Shown here: positions 1 through 8,053 of the stretch, piece after piece | Numbering within the stretch: position 1 is the stretch's first letter | How the letters are laid out: each line of letters begins with the position of its first letter | DNA from: a virus | Virus record (IMG/VR): IMGVR_UViG_3300042691_023048 | Coordinates: 1-21,769 of that record | DNA: 21,769 nucleotides | Reading direction: 5' to 3' (one strand) | Made by a program: the position numbers and the translations under genes | The notes under the pieces: model-generated | Seen by the model: only the letters and a program-made list of their open reading frames with translations | Database searches by the model: none | Told to the model about the DNA's origin: nothing

Positions 1-9
1 TGATAGATA

Positions 10-279
10 ATGAGTAGAAACTATCAAGATCCACTATATAAAAAATGGAGACAGCAAATATATAAAAGAGATAATTTTACTTGTCAGTGGCCACATTGTG
101 GCAAAACTAAAAAATTAAATGCTCATCATATTCAAAGATGGGCAGATTTTCCAGGATTAAGGTATCATATTAATAATGGAATAACACTTTGCAGAGATTG
201 TCATCAACGTATTAAAGATAATGAAGAAAATTATTGTGCATTTTTTAATTCAATTATTTTAAATAAATTACGAAAGTAA
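10..279 (+). CDS. Small HNH endonuclease
   Basis: An 89-residue protein with the layout of a stand-alone HNH nuclease. Two zinc-binding cysteine pairs are visible, C25/C30 and C61/C64. Between them lies the catalytic HH pair at 39-40 (motif NAHHI), then N55-N56 and H65 in the CRDCH knuckle. The family cuts DNA using one metal ion in a beta-beta-alpha-metal fold. In many HK97-type phages a small HNH protein sits beside the terminase and is needed for efficient cleavage of packaging DNA; that role here is inferred from position. In-frame stops at positions 1 and 4 make ATG 10 the first possible ATG start, but the upstream ribosome site is cut off by the window edge. The next gene starts 3 nt after its stop. 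A homing-type or free-standing nuclease is an alternative. Confidence 0.87.
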   Translation: MSRNYQDPLYKKWRQQIYKRDNFTCQWPHCGKTKKLNAHHIQRWADFPGLRYHINNGITLCRDCHQRIKDNEENYCAFFNSIILNKLRK

Positions 280-281
280 TT

Positions 282-749
282 ATGAATAAAGATCCTTTTA
301 CAATCATAATAGATACCAGAGAACAACTTCCGTGGGAATTCGGATATCACTCTACATCACATCAAAAACTGGACACCGGTGATTATAGTATTGCTGGCTT
401 TGAGGATGTTCTAGCTATTGAGCGTAAACGAAGTGTGAGCGAAATAGCTAATAATCTTAGTGAAAGTAGATTTTTAGATGTATTAGATAGAATGAGTAAA
501 ATAAGATACTCCTTTATCCTTTTAGAGTTTGAGCTTAATGATGTTTTGGAGTACCCAAATAATTCTGATATTCCTAAAAAATTATGGAGCAAGCTCAGAG
601 TGTCTGGTAATTATATCCTAAAAAGATTAGTAGAAATACAGATGCAATATGGAATACATATCATGCTTTGTGGATCTATAGAAAATGCCAGAAGAACAGC
701 AGTCTCCATAATGAAGAGAGTGTATGAGCAACAAACTAACAACATTTGA
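282..749 (+). CDS. ERCC4 (XPF/Mus81)-type nuclease
   Basis: A 155-residue protein consisting of a single ERCC4 nuclease domain. The signature parts are in order: IDTREQ at 10-15, LDTGDYS at 30-36 and IERKR at 46-50, giving likely metal and catalytic residues D11, D34, E47 and K49. The domain cuts branched or flap DNA structures; no helicase or helix-hairpin-helix domain is attached, so it is a minimal form. Its 3' end overlaps the terminase start by 26 nt, which suggests coupled translation and a role near packaging or in resolving branched concatemers before packaging. That role is inference. The start at ATG 282 follows the HNH stop closely. The family assignment is strong; the cellular job is uncertain. 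Confidence 0.85.
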   Translation: MNKDPFTIIIDTREQLPWEFGYHSTSHQKLDTGDYSIAGFEDVLAIERKRSVSEIANNLSESRFLDVLDRMSKIRYSFILLEFELNDVLEYPNNSDIPKKLWSKLRVSGNYILKRLVEIQMQYGIHIMLCGSIENARRTAVSIMKRVYEQQTNNI

Positions 750-2757
750 AGACGCCTGGTTAAATCTAGGTGACCTTTCTGCATTACAAATTCCTAAAAA
801 TCATCTTATTGGTAGAACCAAGGAAGATATTGAAAATCCAGATCTTCACCTATTAAGACTATTTACCAATCCACTATATTTTGGTACAGCATGTAAACTA
901 TTATTTGGTATAGAACTCCACCCAATACAAATATCCATTCTGCAAGAGTTTTGGATTCGTCCATTTCCTATGTTTATTGCTAGTCGTGGTTTTGGTAAAT
1001 CATTCATTCTTGCACTATACTGTGTTCTTAAATGTATTTTTATACCAGGAACTAAGATAGTTATTGTTGGTGCCGCATTTAGACAAAGTAAAATTATATT
1101 TGAATATATGGAAACTATTTGGAGAACTAGTGCTATTTTACGTAGTATATTTAATGGTAATGATGATGGTCCTAGACGAGATGTGGATAGATGCACAATG
1201 AGATTAGGTGATAGTTGGGCTGTGGCTATTCCTATGGGTGATGGTAGTAAAATTAGAGGTTTAAGAGCACATATTATTATCGCTGACGAATTTGCATCAA
1301 TATCTCCAGATATTTATGAAACCGTAGTATCAGGTTTCGCTGCCGTAAGTGCAAATCCAATTCAAAATGTTAAAGAAGAAGCCAAAAAACAAGCAATGAG
1401 AGAGGCTGGACTATGGAATGAAGAATTAGAAGCAGTTCAATTAAAGAAAGGAAACCAAGCTATAATAGCCGGAACAGCAGACTATAGTTTCAAGCACTTC
1501 GCACAATATTGGAATAGATATAAAGATATTATTAATAGTCGTGGAGATAAGACTAAACTAGAAGAAATTTTTAAGGGTGAAGTACCAGATAGTTTTAATT
1601 GGAGAGACTATAGCATAGTACGTATGCCATATGAATTAATTCCGAAGGGTTTCATGGATGATAAACAAGTATCCAGAGCCAAAGCTACAATTCATACTGG
1701 TATTTATAATATGGAATATGCAGCATGCTTTACAGAAGATAGTGATGGATTCTTTAGAAGAAGCCTTATTGAAAGCTGTGTAGTTAATGATGAGAAAGAT
1801 ATATCCTTCCCATCGTGTGGCAAAGTAGCATTTGATGCTGTGATTAAAGGTAATCCAGATAAGCAATATATCTATGGAGTTGACCCGGCATCAGAACAAG
1901 ATAATTTTTCTATAGTCGTACTAGAACTGCATAAGGATCATACCAGAGTTGTATATTGTTGGACTACTAATAGAACTAATTTTAAAGATCGTCAAAAAAC
2001 TGGTTTAGTCGATGAGCACGATTTCTATAGTTATTGTGCTAGAAAAATTCGTAGTCTAATGACAGTTTTTCCTCCAGCCAGAATTGGTATGGATGCTCAG
2101 GGTGGTGGTGTTGCTATTGAAGAAGCATTACACGATCCACAAAATTTAAAACCAGGCGAAAAACTTGTATGGCCTATTATTGATTATGAAAAACCAAAAG
2201 AAACAGATAGTCAACAAGGATATCATATTTTAGAATTAGTGCAATTTGCAAGAGCCGATTGGACAGCACAGGCTAATCATGGATTAAGAAAAGATCTAGA
2301 AGATAAAGTTCTTTTATTCCCACGATTTGATAATCTTACATTAGGACTCACTTTAGCGGATGAGGGTCAGGATATTCTTAGTACTGATTTAACTCCTATG
2401 TATGATACATTAAGTGAATGTATTATGGAAATTGAAGAATTAAAAAACGAATTGACCACTATTGTTATGACTCATACTAGTGGTGGAGCAAATGCTAGAG
2501 ATAGATGGGATACTCCAGAAATTAAAACAGCTAATGGTAGAAAAGGCAGATTGCGCAAAGACCGATATAGCGCATTAGTAATAGCTAATATGTTAGCTAG
2601 ACAAATGCTTAGAAGCTTTGCCACACCAGAATATAATATTATTGGTGGTAATGTTAGAAATTTAGACCCTAAACAAAAAGGTCAATTTTATAAAGGACCA
2701 GAATGGTTTACAAGTGGCGCTAATGATGATTTTTATGGTGCTGTTTATAGACAATAA
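724..2757 (+). CDS. terL: Terminase large subunit
   Basis: The 677-residue packaging motor that pumps DNA into the prohead at the portal and cuts the concatemer. ATPase half: Walker A SRGFGKS at 87-93, Walker B IIIADE at 184-189 with catalytic E189, and a coupling motif IIAGTAD at 247-253. Nuclease half (RNase H fold): VDPAS with D387, GMDAQG with D457, and a late KDRYSA with D613 as the probable third metal ligand. The length is within the usual range, somewhat on the long side. It starts inside the end of the ERCC4 gene behind a purine-rich AAGAGAG. No small terminase gene is visible; it may lie to the left of the window. The first promoter-like octamer begins directly after its stop codon. 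Confidence 0.96.
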   Translation: MSNKLTTFEDAWLNLGDLSALQIPKNHLIGRTKEDIENPDLHLLRLFTNPLYFGTACKLLFGIELHPIQISILQEFWIRPFPMFIASRGFGKSFILALYCVLKCIFIPGTKIVIVGAAFRQSKIIFEYMETIWRTSAILRSIFNGNDDGPRRDVDRCTMRLGDSWAVAIPMGDGSKIRGLRAHIIIADEFASISPDIYETVVSGFAAVSANPIQNVKEEAKKQAMREAGLWNEELEAVQLKKGNQAIIAGTADYSFKHFAQYWNRYKDIINSRGDKTKLEEIFKGEVPDSFNWRDYSIVRMPYELIPKGFMDDKQVSRAKATIHTGIYNMEYAACFTEDSDGFFRRSLIESCVVNDEKDISFPSCGKVAFDAVIKGNPDKQYIYGVDPASEQDNFSIVVLELHKDHTRVVYCWTTNRTNFKDRQKTGLVDEHDFYSYCARKIRSLMTVFPPARIGMDAQGGGVAIEEALHDPQNLKPGEKLVWPIIDYEKPKETDSQQGYHILELVQFARADWTAQANHGLRKDLEDKVLLFPRFDNLTLGLTLADEGQDILSTDLTPMYDTLSECIMEIEELKNELTTIVMTHTSGGANARDRWDTPEIKTANGRKGRLRKDRYSALVIANMLARQMLRSFATPEYNIIGGNVRNLDPKQKGQFYKGPEWFTSGANDDFYGAVYRQ

Positions 2758-2768
2758 TGGTGTATAAG
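2758..2768 (+). promoter_or_regulatory. Candidate phage promoter, copy 1 (before portal)
   Basis: TGGTGTAT starts on the base after the terL stop and runs into TATAAG, five of six matches to a -10 box. No TTGACA-like -35 is seen at normal spacing. It lies 45 nt before the portal ATG. The same octamer recurs in three other intergenic gaps at similar distances from a start codon. Confidence 0.5.
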
Positions 2769-2810
2769 ATTCTTAATCCAATCACAATAGTATTATAATA
2801 ATATTAAATT

Positions 2811-5021
2811 ATGGCTAATCAAAAATATCCCAAGAGTGAAGCTATAGAAAACGCCCAATATGATGGTCAAGAAGCTTACGTAACATGGGGTGATGATCTT
2901 AACAGTAAAAAAGAAGCATTAAAATCTTCATCAGAATCTCTTACCGAATTTAATGGTATTGAAAGATCCACAGCACGAAGAACCAGATTGGATTTTTCTA
3001 ATCTTGATACGAATGTTAGTGGTCGCCCCGGTTTGACAAAAAGCGACTATTATTCTTTCAGACCAGACGAAGCAATACCAACTCAAGTTAAATTAATTAT
3101 AAGAAAGGCTGAAGATATTTATCAGCGAGTTGGTTTAGTAAAAAATATTATTGATCTTATGGGTGACTTTGCAAGTCAGGGTATTACTATTGTTCATCCA
3201 AATAAAAGGGTTGAAAGATTTTATAGAGCATGGTTTAAGAAAATTGCTGGTAAAGATAGAAGTGAGCGTTTCTTAAATAATCTTTATAGAACTGGTAATA
3301 TTGTAATTAATAAACAATATGCTAAATTAAATAATAAGATTATTGATAAGATGTATAGAGCAACAGCATCAACAGACATTGCTGATCCAACCCTTGAAGA
3401 TATAGAACCAGTCAAAAAAGAAATCCCTTGGAAGTACACTTTTATTGATCCAGTTTATGTGGATGTACTGGGAGGCTCCCTCGCTTCATTTGCTACAAAT
3501 AAAATTTATGGGGTTGTATTACCAGGAACTTTAAGAAAAATTATTAATAGTCCAAAGAATGATGCTGAAAGAAATATAGTATCTCAATTACCAATCGATA
3601 TTTTAGAAGCAGCAAAGACCAGAAGACCATATATTCTCAATCCTGAAAAGACATCAGTATTTCACTATAAGAAAGATGACTGGCAGATTTGGGCATATCC
3701 AATGATATATGCTATCATGGATGATATTACCATTATTGAAAAGCTTAAATTAGCAGATATGTGCGCTCTTGATGGCGCAGTATCTAATATTCGTATTTTT
3801 AAACTTGGTAGTTTAGAGCATAGAATTGCTCCAACCAAAGCAGCAGCCAGTAAACTATCTGCTATCCTAGGTAATAATGTGGGTGGTGGCACAATGGATC
3901 TTGTGTGGGGTCCAGATATCGAACTCTTAGAGAGTAATACAAATGTTCATAACTTTTTAGGCGAGGGTAAATATATTCCTCACTTGAATAGTGTTTATGC
4001 TGGATTAGGTATTCCTCCAACACTAACGGGCACATTTGGAGCGTCTGGTACAACTAATAATTTTATTAGTCTTAAAACACTAACACAAAGACTACAATAT
4101 GGTCGTGATGTGCTAGTAAGTTTTTGGGAAAAAGAAATTGAGGTTGTTCAGAAAGCTATGGGATTTAAATATCCTGCAAAAATTGAATTTGATAGAATGG
4201 ATCTATCTAATGAGGATGCAGAGAAAGCATTATTAATTCAACTAGCTGATAGAAATGTAATTAGTGATGAATTATTACAGATGAGATTTGGTATTGATCC
4301 AAGTATGGAGAAGGTTAGAATTAATAGAGAAGATAGAGATAGGAAATCAGATAGAATGGTACAAAAATCTGGCCCATATTATGATGCTAATACTGAAAGT
4401 ACTCTTAAGAAGATAGCACTACAATTAGGTTTAGCCACACCAAGTCAAGTTGGTTTAGAATTAGAACCGAAGAAACGTGGAGAAATGAATGCTGTGGAAT
4501 TAAAGTCACAGTTTGCGATACCAAAATCTCCATTTGGTGGTGGTGCGGGCAATCCTCTTCAAGAGTCAGCACCAAAGGGCGCTCCAGGACAGGGTAGACC
4601 TAAAAATAGTAAAGATACCAAAATCAGGAAAACAAAAGATTTTAAACCACGCACAGGAGCATCTTTAGCTATTTGGGCAAATCAAATTGAGGATCAGATT
4701 AGTGAGATTATGAATCCTCATTTATTAGCATTCTATAATAAAGATAATTTACGCAAACTATCAGCTTCTGAAAGTAAAGATATTGAAACTATTAAGACTA
4801 AACTATTTTTTAGTGTTGAGCCAATGTCAAGTGTTAATGAGGAATCTTTATTGAATTCGTTAGCTTCAATTGAAAAAGATAATAATATTAAAGATATGTA
4901 TCATGCATATCAATATTGGCTAAAACAAATTGGTCACGAATTAAATCGTCCACTCACATTTGAAGAAAATAAGCTTATTAAAGCATCTTTTTATGCCACG
5001 GTGTATGATAAAAATAACTAA
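2811..5021 (+). CDS. Portal protein
   Basis: A 736-residue portal, the dodecameric ring at the special capsid vertex through which DNA enters and leaves. Visible landmarks are a DLMGDF segment near 115-120 after a helical stem-like region, a long central wing and clip region, and the family-like YAGLGIPPTLTG at 396-407 followed by the crown helices. It lies between terL and the protease, the standard place. It is longer than a typical HK97-type portal of about 400-500 residues. The extra part is a C-terminal tail after a Gly/Pro/Lys-rich linker near 570-615, with a predicted helical domain to the end. The start at ATG 2811 has no clear Shine-Dalgarno site; the leader is almost pure A/T. The N-terminus MANQKYP looks natural, and no better start with a good site was found. 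Confidence 0.9.
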   Translation: MANQKYPKSEAIENAQYDGQEAYVTWGDDLNSKKEALKSSSESLTEFNGIERSTARRTRLDFSNLDTNVSGRPGLTKSDYYSFRPDEAIPTQVKLIIRKAEDIYQRVGLVKNIIDLMGDFASQGITIVHPNKRVERFYRAWFKKIAGKDRSERFLNNLYRTGNIVINKQYAKLNNKIIDKMYRATASTDIADPTLEDIEPVKKEIPWKYTFIDPVYVDVLGGSLASFATNKIYGVVLPGTLRKIINSPKNDAERNIVSQLPIDILEAAKTRRPYILNPEKTSVFHYKKDDWQIWAYPMIYAIMDDITIIEKLKLADMCALDGAVSNIRIFKLGSLEHRIAPTKAAASKLSAILGNNVGGGTMDLVWGPDIELLESNTNVHNFLGEGKYIPHLNSVYAGLGIPPTLTGTFGASGTTNNFISLKTLTQRLQYGRDVLVSFWEKEIEVVQKAMGFKYPAKIEFDRMDLSNEDAEKALLIQLADRNVISDELLQMRFGIDPSMEKVRINREDRDRKSDRMVQKSGPYYDANTESTLKKIALQLGLATPSQVGLELEPKKRGEMNAVELKSQFAIPKSPFGGGAGNPLQESAPKGAPGQGRPKNSKDTKIRKTKDFKPRTGASLAIWANQIEDQISEIMNPHLLAFYNKDNLRKLSASESKDIETIKTKLFFSVEPMSSVNEESLLNSLASIEKDNNIKDMYHAYQYWLKQIGHELNRPLTFEENKLIKASFYATVYDKNN
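4999..5009 (+). promoter_or_regulatory. Weak promoter-like variant inside portal end
   Basis: CGGTGTAT followed by a TATGAT hexamer, one base off the intergenic octamer, lies 22 nt before the protease/scaffold ATG but still inside the portal coding region. It could be a weak member of the promoter set or a chance match; another CGGTGTAT occurs at 14588 inside a gene. Confidence 0.2.
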
Positions 5022-5031
5022 GAGGTAAATC

Positions 5032-6474
5032 ATGCAAATTTTTCAAGATGAAATTAATGATGGCTTGAGCGACCTCCTATCTGCAAAAGCCCACATCTCT
5101 TATGCCTCAGTTGTACAACCGCTGCCTGTTTCTGATACTATAAATAAGCCTAAAACCGTTTTCAATAAAACATTAGCTAGTGTGGATGATTCAGATTTAT
5201 ATTATACTCAATCGGTACTAGTTAGTTCATCATGGAATAAGAATGATGATATTTTTGATAAGGCCGAAGTATGGGCCGCTAAAAATTCACCCGAACACAA
5301 ACCAACTAATTTAGAGCACGACGAATCTGTAATAATCGGTCATATTGTATCAAATTGGCCAATCACAGAAGATGGTGAACTTATTGATGAAAATACATCA
5401 GTAGAAAATCTACCAGATAAATTTCATATATTAACTGGTTCTGTAATTTATAAAGCATATACTCAACCAGAATTAAAAGATCGCACAGAAGCTCTTATTA
5501 ACGAAATTGAAAATGGATCAAAATATGTTAGCATGGAGTGCTTTTTTAAGGGTTTTGATTATGGTTTAATTAATAAAATTTCTGGTGAATATACAGTATT
5601 ACCACGAGATGAAAGCACAGCATTTTTAACAAAACATTTAAGAGCATATGGTGGATTAGGCGAGCACGAGAACTATAAAATTGGTAGAGTTTTAAGAAAT
5701 ATTACTTTTTCTGGCAAGGGATATGTGGACAGACCAGCAAATCCAGATAGTATAATATTCAGCAGGGATGGTTTTAAGTTTATAAATAATTCACCAAAAA
5801 ATGATGATAATTCAAAATCAGGTGTAGTACTTTCTAAGTCAAGCATTAATTCGGAGAAACAAACTATGAATGAAAATACAGAAGTAGTTGAAACTGTTGT
5901 TGCAGATTGCGCCGAAGCAACCCAAGCAGCACAAACTACGATTGCAGAACTAAATACTCAACTTGATACCCTAAGAGCTGAGTTTGAACAAGCCACTATG
6001 CATACAAAGAAACAAGAAGAAGAAGCTAAGAAACATAATGAAAACATGAAGACTAAGTCAGACGAGCTTGATGCTCTAAAGGCTGAACTCGCCGCTGCCA
6101 ATGAGACAATTGCTGGCTATATGATGAAAGAAAAGAAAATGATTCGTAAGGCTAGCCTTGTAAACAATGGTGTTGATAGCACTGATGCTGAATCAATTGT
6201 AGAGAAGTTTGATTCTCTCAATGATGAAACATTTGCTGCTATGACAGAAACTTGGTTAGATATGGCTAAGAAAATCAAGAAGAATGATAAGGTAACAACA
6301 GCCGAAGAGGTTGCAGAAGCCGATATCACTGAAGTTCTTGAGAATGTCGAAACCACTTCCGACGTAGCAATTACTGTTGGCGGTGAGGACGATAGTGCTG
6401 TTGAAAACACTCGTGCAGCTTTAGTAGATTTTGTTTATGCTAGACTAGGTAAAAAACTTAATAAGGGAGAATAA
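5032..6474 (+). CDS. Prohead protease fused to scaffold
   Basis: A 480-residue two-part protein. Residues about 55-245 resemble the T4 gp21/HK97-type prohead serine protease group: H96 in NLEHDE followed by IIGHI, S167 in YVSMEC, and a closing segment ITFSGKGYVDRPANP at 224-238. H96 and S167 are the likely catalytic pair; the third residue is not assigned. Residues about 280-480 are a charged, Glu/Lys/Ala-rich, coiled-coil-like scaffold ending in ARLGKKLNKGE, a basic end that may bind the capsid shell. The scaffold shapes the prohead, then the protease clears it before packaging. The Shine-Dalgarno site is AGAGG. The gene lies 10 nt after the portal and 2 nt before the decoration gene. A separate internal start for the scaffold part is listed separately. 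Confidence 0.85.
   Translation: MQIFQDEINDGLSDLLSAKAHISYASVVQPLPVSDTINKPKTVFNKTLASVDDSDLYYTQSVLVSSSWNKNDDIFDKAEVWAAKNSPEHKPTNLEHDESVIIGHIVSNWPITEDGELIDENTSVENLPDKFHILTGSVIYKAYTQPELKDRTEALINEIENGSKYVSMECFFKGFDYGLINKISGEYTVLPRDESTAFLTKHLRAYGGLGEHENYKIGRVLRNITFSGKGYVDRPANPDSIIFSRDGFKFINNSPKNDDNSKSGVVLSKSSINSEKQTMNENTEVVETVVADCAEATQAAQTTIAELNTQLDTLRAEFEQATMHTKKQEEEAKKHNENMKTKSDELDALKAELAAANETIAGYMMKEKKMIRKASLVNNGVDSTDAESIVEKFDSLNDETFAAMTETWLDMAKKIKKNDKVTTAEEVAEADITEVLENVETTSDVAITVGGEDDSAVENTRAALVDFVYARLGKKLNKGE
5853..5856 (+). promoter_or_regulatory. Internal ribosome binding site for scaffold
   Basis: GGAG nine nucleotides before the in-frame ATG at 5866, inside the protease/scaffold gene. Spacing and strength match those of true starts in this window. 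Confidence 0.55.
5866..6474 (+). CDS. Nested scaffold protein (internal start)
   Basis: Translation from codon 279 of the fused gene would give a 202-residue free scaffold with the same C-terminus. The ATG is in frame, has GGAG at a good distance, and falls just after the last conserved protease segment and a low-complexity Asn/Ser linker, so the product would be exactly the coiled-coil scaffold without protease. The arrangement is known from phage lambda, where Nu3 is made from within gene C. The product begins MNENTEVV, continues through a Gln/Glu/Ala-rich helix and a Lys-rich stretch near 319-342 of the long form, and ends in a basic tail. Free scaffold in excess over protease would fit prohead assembly. 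Expression is inferred, not shown. Confidence 0.6.
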   Translation: MNENTEVVETVVADCAEATQAAQTTIAELNTQLDTLRAEFEQATMHTKKQEEEAKKHNENMKTKSDELDALKAELAAANETIAGYMMKEKKMIRKASLVNNGVDSTDAESIVEKFDSLNDETFAAMTETWLDMAKKIKKNDKVTTAEEVAEADITEVLENVETTSDVAITVGGEDDSAVENTRAALVDFVYARLGKKLNKGE

Positions 6475-6476
6475 AA

Positions 6477-6929
6477 ATGGCTCTAAAACCAGATCGTATC
6501 GAACTTCTAACAGATATCTCTTTCTTCATGAATACAACTGAAGAGAGAGGCGGCGTTGCTTCCGTAGTTTCAACTGGAGCAGGCGTATCAATGGATGATG
6601 CTGGCGCTGTAGTAGAATATGCTACTCTAGCTTCTGGCGCTCTTCCAGTTGGCGTTCTACTCAATGATGTTGTAGATTATGACCTAACAAGACAGCACAT
6701 TAACTGGCACAAAGATGAGATGCAAGTTGGTGGCAAGGTCACTCTACTAAGAGTTGGTCAAGTAACAACTAACCAGATTGCTGGTAGTCCAACAGCCGGT
6801 GCCCCAGCTTATGTTGGTGCTAATGGTGTTATCACAACAGCAACAGCAACTGGCGTTGCTAGAATTGGTTCATTCTTGAGCGAGGCAGACGCAGACGGTT
6901 ACGCAAAAGTCGCAGTAAACATTCAGTAA
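6477..6929 (+). CDS. Capsid decoration (head-stabilising) protein
   Basis: A 150-residue, Gly/Ala/Val-rich protein of beta character with no membrane segment. It lies between scaffold and major capsid protein, where lambda gpD-like decoration proteins are usual. The N-terminal part (residues 1-25) is more polar; the rest has short strands such as KVTLLRVGQV and ends in KVAVNIQ. It is expected to bind the outside of the expanded shell and stabilise it; this is inferred from position, size and composition. The ribosome site AAGGGAG is one of the strongest in the window, and no hairpin is seen around the start, as expected for a protein needed in hundreds of copies. A head-fibre base is an alternative. 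Confidence 0.72.
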   Translation: MALKPDRIELLTDISFFMNTTEERGGVASVVSTGAGVSMDDAGAVVEYATLASGALPVGVLLNDVVDYDLTRQHINWHKDEMQVGGKVTLLRVGQVTTNQIAGSPTAGAPAYVGANGVITTATATGVARIGSFLSEADADGYAKVAVNIQ

Positions 6930-6952
6930 TTAAAAACAGGGAGTAAATAAAA

Positions 6953-7972
6953 ATGGCTAATACTAATTCGTTTCAACCAACTCCAGAACTTACAGATCTT
7001 CTAGTTCGTTCTGGTTCATTAAATAAGGAAGAGGCTCTAGCCGCAAATTCACAGTTTGCTAAGGCTCTAGAACTACCTCTTCGTCAGGGTATCCTAAATG
7101 GTAACATTTTGGACAACATCTTTGAGCCAATCGTATTAGCCCAAAGTGCCACTCCAGAATTTCCATTAGATTTCATCGCTCCTGGTACCGAGAAGGATTT
7201 TGTGGCCTACACAATTCCAAATCACGGTTATATTCCAGAGCGTCACGTTGAAGGCGATTACGTCATGGTTCCAACCTATGACATTGGCGCTAGTATCGAT
7301 TATCTTCTAAAGTATGCCCGCGATGCCCGTTGGGACGTTGTTGGTCGTGCTATGGAAGTAATGGAAGCCCAATTCGTCAAGAAGATGAATGATGATGGTT
7401 GGCACACAATTCTAGCCGCTGGTGTTGATCGTAACATCATCGTTTATGATAGTGATGCTAATGCTGGTCTTTTCAGTAAGAGACTAGTTTCTCTTATGAA
7501 GACAGTAATGCGTCGTAACGGCGGTGGTAACAGTGCTAGTAACAATCGTGGTATGCTAACCGACCTCTATGTTAGTCCAGAGGCTATGGAAGATATCCGC
7601 AATTGGGGCCTAGATCAAGTTGACGAAATTACTCGTCGTGAGATCTATGTTGCTGCTGATGGCACTCTAAACCGTGTATTCGGCGTTAACCTCCATGATC
7701 GTGATGAGCTAGGTGAAGGTCAAGAATATCAATTATTCTTCGACGGCCCACTAAGTGGCACACTACCAAGTGTTGACGAAGAATCGAAGGTTGAGCTAGT
7801 AGTTGGCCTTGATCTTCGCAAGAGCGATAGTTTCATTATGCCAGTTCGCCAAGAAGTTCAAATCTTCGAGGACGATACACTACATCGTCAGAAGAGAGCA
7901 GGCTTCTACGGCTGGGCCGAGCAGGGTTTTGCTGTACTCGATAATCGTAGAGTACTACTCGGCGCTCTCTAA
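6953..7972 (+). CDS. Major capsid protein (HK97 fold)
   Basis: A 339-residue shell protein placed directly after protease, scaffold and decoration genes. An N-terminal helical arm (residues 1-50) is followed by a mixed alpha/beta body. Segments such as DYVMVPTYDIGASIDYL and the long helix around residues 115-150 fit the E-loop/spine-helix region of HK97-fold capsid proteins, and the C-terminal part resembles the P- and A-domain strands (RAGFYGWAEQGFAVLD). There is no obvious long removable delta domain, since scaffold is supplied separately. Codon use differs sharply from neighbours: by my count 19 of 22 arginines are CGT or CGC, whereas AGA dominates elsewhere, as expected for the most highly made protein. 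The ribosome site AGGGAG is strong, and a perfect terminator follows. Confidence 0.92.
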   Translation: MANTNSFQPTPELTDLLVRSGSLNKEEALAANSQFAKALELPLRQGILNGNILDNIFEPIVLAQSATPEFPLDFIAPGTEKDFVAYTIPNHGYIPERHVEGDYVMVPTYDIGASIDYLLKYARDARWDVVGRAMEVMEAQFVKKMNDDGWHTILAAGVDRNIIVYDSDANAGLFSKRLVSLMKTVMRRNGGGNSASNNRGMLTDLYVSPEAMEDIRNWGLDQVDEITRREIYVAADGTLNRVFGVNLHDRDELGEGQEYQLFFDGPLSGTLPSVDEESKVELVVGLDLRKSDSFIMPVRQEVQIFEDDTLHRQKRAGFYGWAEQGFAVLDNRRVLLGAL

Positions 7973-8003
7973 GATTAAAAATCACAATAAACTGTGGCAA
8001 ACT

Positions 8004-8028
8004 AGGCTGGCTCGCGCCAGCCTTTTTT
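8004..8028 (+). terminator. Intrinsic terminator after major capsid gene
   Basis: AGGCTGGC (8004-8011), loop TCGC, GCCAGCCT (8016-8023), then a run of T to 8028. It is a GC-rich 8-bp perfect stem with U-tract in a very AT-rich neighbourhood. It ends the packaging/capsid transcription block, and a promoter candidate follows 15 nt later. Confidence 0.93.
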
Positions 8029-8042
8029 GTTATATAACCTAC

Positions 8043-8053
8043 TGGTGTATTAT
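8043..8053 (+). promoter_or_regulatory. Candidate phage promoter, copy 2 (after terminator)
   Basis: TGGTGTAT running into TATTAT (five of six to TATAAT), 34 nt before ATG 8085 and just after the capsid terminator, where a new start of transcription would be needed. This is the best-supported copy of the family. Confidence 0.6.

Noticed and set aside
2786-2810. Small AT-only inverted repeats in the portal leader
   Set aside because: Chance palindromes are expected in such A/T-pure DNA and no stable stem results.
6117-6410. Open frame on the minus strand opposite the scaffold (97 codons)
   Set aside because: It is an antisense shadow of the scaffold coding frame; there is no ribosome site and no recognisable protein pattern, and the + strand frame is clearly coding.
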